Assembly: GCA_029641185.1 (NCBI GenBank)
Contig: JAPWGK010000012.1
Coordinates: forward strand, 620,001 to 684,000
Direction: 5' to 3'
Source: Pseudofabraea citricarpa
Taxonomy: Eukaryota; Ascomycota; Leotiomycetes; Helotiales; Dermateaceae
Length of the DNA stretch: 64,000 nucleotides
Part shown: positions 63,093 through 64,000 of the stretch, piece after piece
How positions within the stretch are numbered: position 1 is the stretch's first letter
How the letters are laid out: every line of letters begins with the position of its first letter
Position numbers and translations under genes: made by a program
The notes under the pieces: generated by a model
Databases searched by the model: none
The model's input: only the letters and a program-made list of their open reading frames with translations
What the model was told of the DNA's origin: nothing

Positions 63093-63944
63093 TCAAGCCT
63101 TCATAATCCTCTCCACAACATCCAGCCCCGTCAACCTCTTCAACATCCCATCAAACAGCCCAAACGGCAACACACTAATCAACCTAACAACCCAAGCCTG
63201 CTCCCCCCTCCAGATAACCATCGGTGGCTTCTTTCCGAGCAGATCTTCCACTACCGCCTTTCCCCACTCTAGTGTCGGCATTCCTCCGTCCGCAAAGGAA
63301 TCCTGACTTAAAGCCTTCTCCACCGCTTCTCTTGCCGGGTAATAAACCGAGCTCTTGGGAAGGCTTGGTGGTTTTGCCTCTTTCTGATTTTTAATTAAGT
63401 TGGAGCGCACGACGCCGGTTTTGAGATCTACAACAGTTATGCCGAGAACGCCCAGCTCGAGGCGGAGGGTGTCGGATAACATAGCGATGGCGGCTTTGGA
63501 TGCGGTGTACACGCCTTGGAAGGGGAGTACGGCGACAGAGCCCACGGAAGACTGGTTTACGATCATAGCGCCTGAAGAGCTCTTCAATAGCAAGGGCAAG
63601 CAGGCCTGCACCATCTCAATGTAGCTCCAAACATTTAAATCGAACAACTTCTTTGCATCGTTGATATCGACATCGGCAACCGGCATGAGATATTCGGCGC
63701 CAGCATTGTTAACCAAGATATCGAGACGAGGCAGCTTGGACAAAGCGGCCTTGATAGATTCGGCGGAGAGGACGTCGAGAGTTACGGTCTCGATGCCAGC
63801 GGACGAACATTGCGTTAATTTGGCGGGATTGCGGGCTGTCGCGTAGACCTTTAAACCCGCGGCATGGAAGGCGAGGGCGAGGGAGGCACCGAGGCCGCCG
63901 TTGGAACAGCCGGTGATTAGAACTGTGCGCTGAAGAGGAGACAT
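63093..63944 (-). CDS. Short-chain dehydrogenase/reductase, Ayr1-like
   Basis: Intronless, 283 residues. Classical SDR: N-terminal cofactor motif VLITGCSNGGLGASLALAF (TGxxxGxG variant), NNAGAEYL after the fourth strand, catalytic Ser in VNQSSVGSV, YTASKAAI with the Tyr-x3-Lys pair, and a C-terminal hydrophobic stretch (VVRLISVLPFGLFDGML) that could bind membranes. Length and layout fit fungal 1-acyldihydroxyacetone-phosphate reductase-like enzymes (Ayr1), which sit on lipid droplets and ER; substrate is inferred and other lipid or carbonyl reductases are possible. It begins just beside the AT-rich block. Confidence 0.88.
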   Translation of the reverse strand: MSPLQRTVLITGCSNGGLGASLALAFHAAGLKVYATARNPAKLTQCSSAGIETVTLDVLSAESIKAALSKLPRLDILVNNAGAEYLMPVADVDINDAKKLFDLNVWSYIEMVQACLPLLLKSSSGAMIVNQSSVGSVAVLPFQGVYTASKAAIAMLSDTLRLELGVLGITVVDLKTGVVRSNLIKNQKEAKPPSLPKSSVYYPAREAVEKALSQDSFADGGMPTLEWGKAVVEDLLGKKPPMVIWRGEQAWVVRLISVLPFGLFDGMLKRLTGLDVVERIMKA

Positions 63945-64000
63945 GTTGATCTGATTTTGATTCTGATTTTGGCGTGATGGAGATGGAGATGGAGAGGGAG

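Overview
The window is nuclear DNA from a filamentous ascomycete (Pezizomycotina). The signs are short GT-AG introns of about 50 bases in almost every gene, often with a CTAAC/CTGAC-like branch site; a Zn(II)2Cys6 activator with a fungal middle-homology domain; a hybrid histidine kinase; a sugar porter; and an AT-saturated block of the kind left by repeat-induced point mutation. Many intergenic GGTA/TACC tracts and the overall gene content would suit a Leotiomycete or relative, but the sequence alone does not place the species. No operon, phage, insertion sequence or CRISPR array is present.

Layout. 0-0.4 kb: 3' end of RAD50. 2.7-4.25 kb: an unrecognised acidic multi-exon gene. 4.4-21.1 kb: a compact housekeeping block rich in RNA genes: TMA23-like G-patch protein, THG1, a split tRNA-Ala(CGC), NTR2 and SmG (SMX2) from one 225-base divergent promoter, a rhodanese, KRE33/NAT10, the acetoacetyl-CoA thiolase ERG10, and SNU114. 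21-28.5 kb: gene-poor DNA around the Fe-S targeting factor CIA2, full of low-complexity tracts and GTACTGTAC-like palindromes. 28.5-31.6 kb: a Zn2Cys6 transcription factor resembling the COL-26/BglR type. 32.2-35.6 kb: a divergent pair, a metallo-beta-lactamase-fold protein and an amidase. 36.0-37.0 kb: a SAM methyltransferase whose first exon I could not find. 37.4-41.8 kb: a PAS hybrid histidine kinase. 43.6-48.6 kb: SIN3. 49.6-50.3 kb: a secreted fasciclin-domain protein. 52.3-54.3 kb: a soluble fumarate reductase fused to cytochrome b5. 56.1-57.8 kb: a hexose-type transporter. 58.8-60.4 kb: an Old Yellow Enzyme-type oxidoreductase. 60.4-63.1 kb: gene-free, ending in a roughly 0.65 kb AT-only block. 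63.1-63.9 kb: a short-chain dehydrogenase.

How the genes work together. The left third serves conserved cell functions (pre-mRNA splicing, rRNA and tRNA modification, DNA repair, sterol precursor synthesis). The right two thirds mix global regulators (SIN3, histidine kinase, Zn2Cys6 factor) with nutrient and redox functions. I see no secondary-metabolite cluster and no clear new defence or mobile system. The points most worth checking are the palindromic intergenic motif, a four-repeat GGGGCT quadruplex candidate upstream of the transporter, the unrecognised gene at 2.7-4.25 kb with its 27-base apparent intron, and the amidase/metallo-hydrolase pair. Exon joints were inferred by eye from reading frame and splice-site fit, with no transcript evidence.
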